A stretch of 7,014 nt of DNA from Streptomyces sp. (GTDB lineage: Bacteria; Actinomycetota; Actinomycetes; Streptomycetales; Streptomycetaceae): NCBI GenBank assembly GCA_003519485.1, contig DOWQ01000622.1, positions 1 to 7,014 on the forward strand, written 5' to 3'. Of this stretch, positions 5,205 through 7,014 are shown piece after piece (the first letter of the stretch is position 1; each line of letters begins with the position of its first letter). The notes beneath the pieces were generated by a model. The model was not told the DNA's origin. It worked only from the letters and a program-made list of their open reading frames with translations, and did no database searches. The translations under genes were made by a program, and so were the position numbers.

Positions 5205-6668
5205 TCACCAGTCGGCGGAGGCGTAATCCTTGAGGAAGCAGCCGTAGAGGTCCTCGCCCTGCTCGCCGCGGACGATCGAGTCGTAGACCCGGGCCGCGCC
5301 GTCGACCAGGTCCAGCGGGGCGTGGAAGCCGGCCTCGGCCAGCCGCATCTTGTCGGGGTGCGGGCGCTCGTCGGTGATCCACCCGGTGTCGACGCTGGTC
5401 ATCAGGATGCCGTCGGCCTCCAGCAGCTCCTGGGCACTGGTGCGGGTCAGCATGTTGAGGGCGGCCTTGGCCATATTGGTGTGCGGATGACCCGCGCCCT
5501 TGTAGCCGCGGCTGAAGACGCCCTCCATCGCGGAGACGTTGACGACGTACTTCCGGCGGGCGGCGGACGCGGCCATGGCCGGACGGAGCCGGCTCACCAG
5601 TACGAACGGCGCGGTCACGTTGCACAGCTGTACTTCCAGCAGCTCGACCGGGTCGACCTCGCTCACCGTCTGAATCCAGCTGTTGGTGTCGGCCAGATCG
5701 GGGACGAGCCCGCCGGCGTCGATGGCGGTGCCGGCCTCGATCCGGGCGGCCGAGGCGGAGCCGCTGGTCAGCGCGAGGGCGGCGAGCGACTCCGGGGTGA
5801 CGCCGCCGGGCCGCACCGGGGAGGAGGCCGGCAGCGCGTGCTGGGCGCCACTGCCGAAGCGGCCGAGGACCAGCGGCTCCGGCAGCCCGCCCGCCGGCAG
5901 TGCCACGGACTCCCCCGCGATCAGCTCGCCATACGCCTCCGGGGAGCGGCGGACGGTCTGGGCGGCGTTGTTGATCAGGATGTCGAGGGGGCCCTCGGCG
6001 CTCACCGAATCGGCGAGGGCGACGACCTGCGCCGGGTCGCGCAGGTCGATGCCGACGACCTTGAGCCGGTGCAGCCAGTCCGCGCTGTCGGGCATCGCCG
6101 TGAAGCGGCGGACGGCGTCCCGGGGGAAGCGCGTGGTGATGGTGGTGTGCGCCCCGTCGCGCAGCAGCCGGAGCGCGATGTACATGCCGATCTTCGCGCG
6201 GCCGCCGGTGAGCAGGGCCCGCCGCCCGGTGAGGTCCGTACGGGCGTCGCGCCGGGCGCGGTTCTCCGCGGCGCACTCGCGGCACAGCTGGTGGTAGAAG
6301 GCGTCCACCTCGCGGTACCGGGTCTTGCAGATGTAGCAGGAGCGCGGGCGCTCCAGGATGCCGACGATCTCGGTGCTGCTGGAGGCGGCGAGCGGGATGC
6401 CTGCCGTCTCGTCGTCGATGCGCTCGGCGGAGCCGGTGGCGGTGGCCTCGGTGACGGCCTTGTCGTTGGCCGTCTTCGCGGCCCGCCGCTCCTGGCGGCG
6501 GCGCTGCTTCACGGTCCGGTAGATGCCCGCGGTGGCCCGGCGTACGGTTATCGCGTCGGGGTGGTCCACCGGCAGCTCGTCGAGTTCCGCGAGCACGCCG
6601 AGGCAGGCGGCCAGCCGCTCGGGGTCGATGCCCGGGTCTTTGGGCAGGCCTCCGTCAGTCACCGTCAT
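5205..6668 (-). CDS. SDR-type NAD(P)-binding protein with N-terminal zinc ribbon and no catalytic Tyr
   Basis: This 487-residue protein has three parts. Residues 1-110 are mostly polar and helical with a basic patch (KQRRRQERR, 54-62). Residues 111-132 hold C111-x2-C114 and C129-x2-C132, a zinc-ribbon-like pattern. Residues about 145-480 form a short-chain dehydrogenase/reductase fold: TGGRAKIG (154-161) for the nucleotide, D208 after the second strand region, NNAA (233-236), N350, S379 in NVSAMEG and K401 in NMAKAAL. The Tyr of the YxxxK motif is absent; Thr397 takes its place in HPHTNMAK. The usual PG after the next strand reads TG (DTGW, 427-430). An insertion of roughly 100 residues follows NNAA, so the domain is longer than the usual 250. 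Substrate and reaction are unknown. ATG 6668 was chosen because of an upstream AAGAGAGAAG and a candidate promoter 60 bases away. The frame stays open upstream, so a longer protein is possible but less likely. Confidence 0.9.
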   Translation of the reverse strand: MTVTDGGLPKDPGIDPERLAACLGVLAELDELPVDHPDAITVRRATAGIYRTVKQRRRQERRAAKTANDKAVTEATATGSAERIDDETAGIPLAASSSTEIVGILERPRSCYICKTRYREVDAFYHQLCRECAAENRARRDARTDLTGRRALLTGGRAKIGMYIALRLLRDGAHTTITTRFPRDAVRRFTAMPDSADWLHRLKVVGIDLRDPAQVVALADSVSAEGPLDILINNAAQTVRRSPEAYGELIAGESVALPAGGLPEPLVLGRFGSGAQHALPASSPVRPGGVTPESLAALALTSGSASAARIEAGTAIDAGGLVPDLADTNSWIQTVSEVDPVELLEVQLCNVTAPFVLVSRLRPAMAASAARRKYVVNVSAMEGVFSRGYKGAGHPHTNMAKAALNMLTRTSAQELLEADGILMTSVDTGWITDERPHPDKMRLAEAGFHAPLDLVDGAARVYDSIVRGEQGEDLYGCFLKDYASADW

Positions 6669-6678
6669 CGCCGCTGCG

Positions 6679-6688
6679 CTTCTCTCTT
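6679..6688 (-). promoter_or_regulatory. Probable ribosome binding site of the SDR-type gene
   Basis: AAGAGAGAAG on the minus strand ends 10 bases before ATG 6668. The spacing is somewhat long and the match to GGAGG is moderate, but it is the only purine-rich stretch near a start codon in this part of the frame. Confidence 0.5.
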
Positions 6689-6726
6689 GTCCGCGGTGCG
6701 CCCGTGTCCACGCACACTCCGCCGGA

Positions 6727-6756
6727 ACTGTACGGAGCCCCGCGCGGCTCCGCCAA
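6727..6756 (-). promoter_or_regulatory. Candidate sigma-70-type promoter of the SDR-type gene
   Basis: On the minus strand TTGGCG (6756-6751) is followed by an 18-base spacer and TACAGT (6732-6727). This fits a TTGNNN / TANNNT promoter. Transcription would start near 6720, leaving a leader of about 50 bases that contains the ribosome binding site. It supports ATG 6668 over starts further upstream. Confidence 0.45.
6733..6752. repeat. 7-bp inverted repeat filling the promoter spacer, operator-like
   Basis: CGGAGCC and GGCTCCG pair perfectly around the 6-base loop CCGCGC. The repeat covers the whole spacer between the candidate -10 and -35 and overlaps the edge of the -35. A dimeric repressor bound here would block RNA polymerase. 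No regulator gene is present in the window. Confidence 0.5.
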
Positions 6757-7014
6757 ACCCGCCCGGGACGCCACGGCCGGGCCGCCCCTGTATCCCGGGC
6801 CTCCGGCCGCGCGGGCAGGGCGAAGGTCACACCGGCGAGCCCCTCGGGGACCTCCCGCAGCCGGCGGACGGCGACTCCCGGTCCGTGGCGGACGCCGCCC
6901 TCCCGTTCCTCGGCGATCATGGATTCCCGGCTGCGGTCCGAGCCGGCCGTGCGGACGGCGGAGGAGTCGCCGCCTGTCGCCGCACGTCGGGCGTCGGACG
7001 GCGGACGGCGGACG
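6757..7014. other. Upstream DNA without a convincing gene
   Basis: The minus frame of the SDR-type gene stays open to the window edge, with an ATG at 6920, but no ribosome binding site precedes it. Codons from 6920 to about 6790 show the GC-ending bias of a coding sequence, so a longer N-terminus or an unrelated upstream gene cannot be excluded. A plus-strand ATG at 6919 is also open to the edge, with no ribosome binding site and an Arg/Ser/Pro-rich translation typical of a shadow frame. Confidence 0.4.
6996..7014. repeat. GGACGGC heptamer tandem repeat at the window edge
   Basis: Two full GGACGGC units (6996-7002, 7003-7009) and the first five bases of a third run into the window end. Another copy sits at 6953-6959. 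A 7-base period does not keep a reading frame, which argues that this stretch is non-coding. Confidence 0.65.

Noticed and set aside
5026..5226. A 66-codon plus-strand frame starting with TTG
   Set aside because: It has a rare start codon with no ribosome binding site, a Pro/Ala-rich translation, and its end overlaps the 3' end of the SDR-type gene.
6669..6920. An 84-residue N-terminal extension of the SDR-type protein
   Set aside because: There is no ribosome binding site at ATG 6920. A candidate promoter and a purine-rich site favour ATG 6668. I keep this as a possibility, not a call, because codon bias in part of it looks coding-like.
1..7014. CRISPR arrays, insertion sequences, tRNA or rRNA genes
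   Set aside because: I saw no regularly spaced repeats, no transposase-like protein or terminal inverted repeats, and no tRNA-like or rRNA-like sequence.

Overview
The window looks like chromosomal DNA of a Streptomyces-type actinobacterium. It is very GC-rich, its codons nearly always end in G or C, and its proteins resemble actinobacterial families. All genes I can support lie on the minus strand, so transcription runs from right to left.

Layout, in transcription order. (1) 6669-7014 is upstream DNA without a convincing gene. It holds a candidate promoter whose -35/-10 spacer is filled by an inverted repeat, and a GGACGGC tandem repeat at the window edge. (2) 5205-6668 encodes a 487-residue short-chain dehydrogenase/reductase (SDR)-type protein. 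It has a CxxC...CxxC zinc-ribbon-like segment before its Rossmann domain and lacks the usual catalytic tyrosine. (3) 4743-5204 is a 462-base intergenic region with several inverted repeats and a small AT-rich island. (4) 4572-4742 is a short gene for a hydrophilic 56-residue peptide of unknown function, with a strong ribosome binding site and unusually low GC for this region. (5) 4371-4571 is a spacer with a G-rich tract and a perfect 10-bp stem-loop. (6) 1089-4370 encodes the catalytic alpha subunit of a molybdenum/tungsten formate dehydrogenase, using cysteine where related enzymes use selenocysteine. (7) 160-1092 encodes its four-cluster iron-sulfur beta subunit with a C-terminal membrane helix. 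(8) 1-163 is the start of a third gene that runs off the window. By position and its arginine/glycine-rich N-terminus it is probably an NrfD-type membrane subunit.

The last three genes form one tight operon. Both junctions are ATGA stop/start overlaps, and each gene has its own ribosome binding site. The expected pathway is formate oxidation at the bis-MGD cofactor of the alpha subunit, electron transfer through the [4Fe-4S] chain of alpha and beta, then transfer to a quinone (menaquinone in these bacteria) by the membrane subunit. The alpha subunit has no twin-arginine signal peptide, so unlike E. coli FdnG the enzyme probably faces the cytoplasm.

The formate dehydrogenase operon is a known type. 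The parts most worth a second look are the small peptide gene upstream of it, the stem-loop between them, the missing catalytic Tyr in the zinc-ribbon SDR, and the operator-like palindrome in the SDR promoter.
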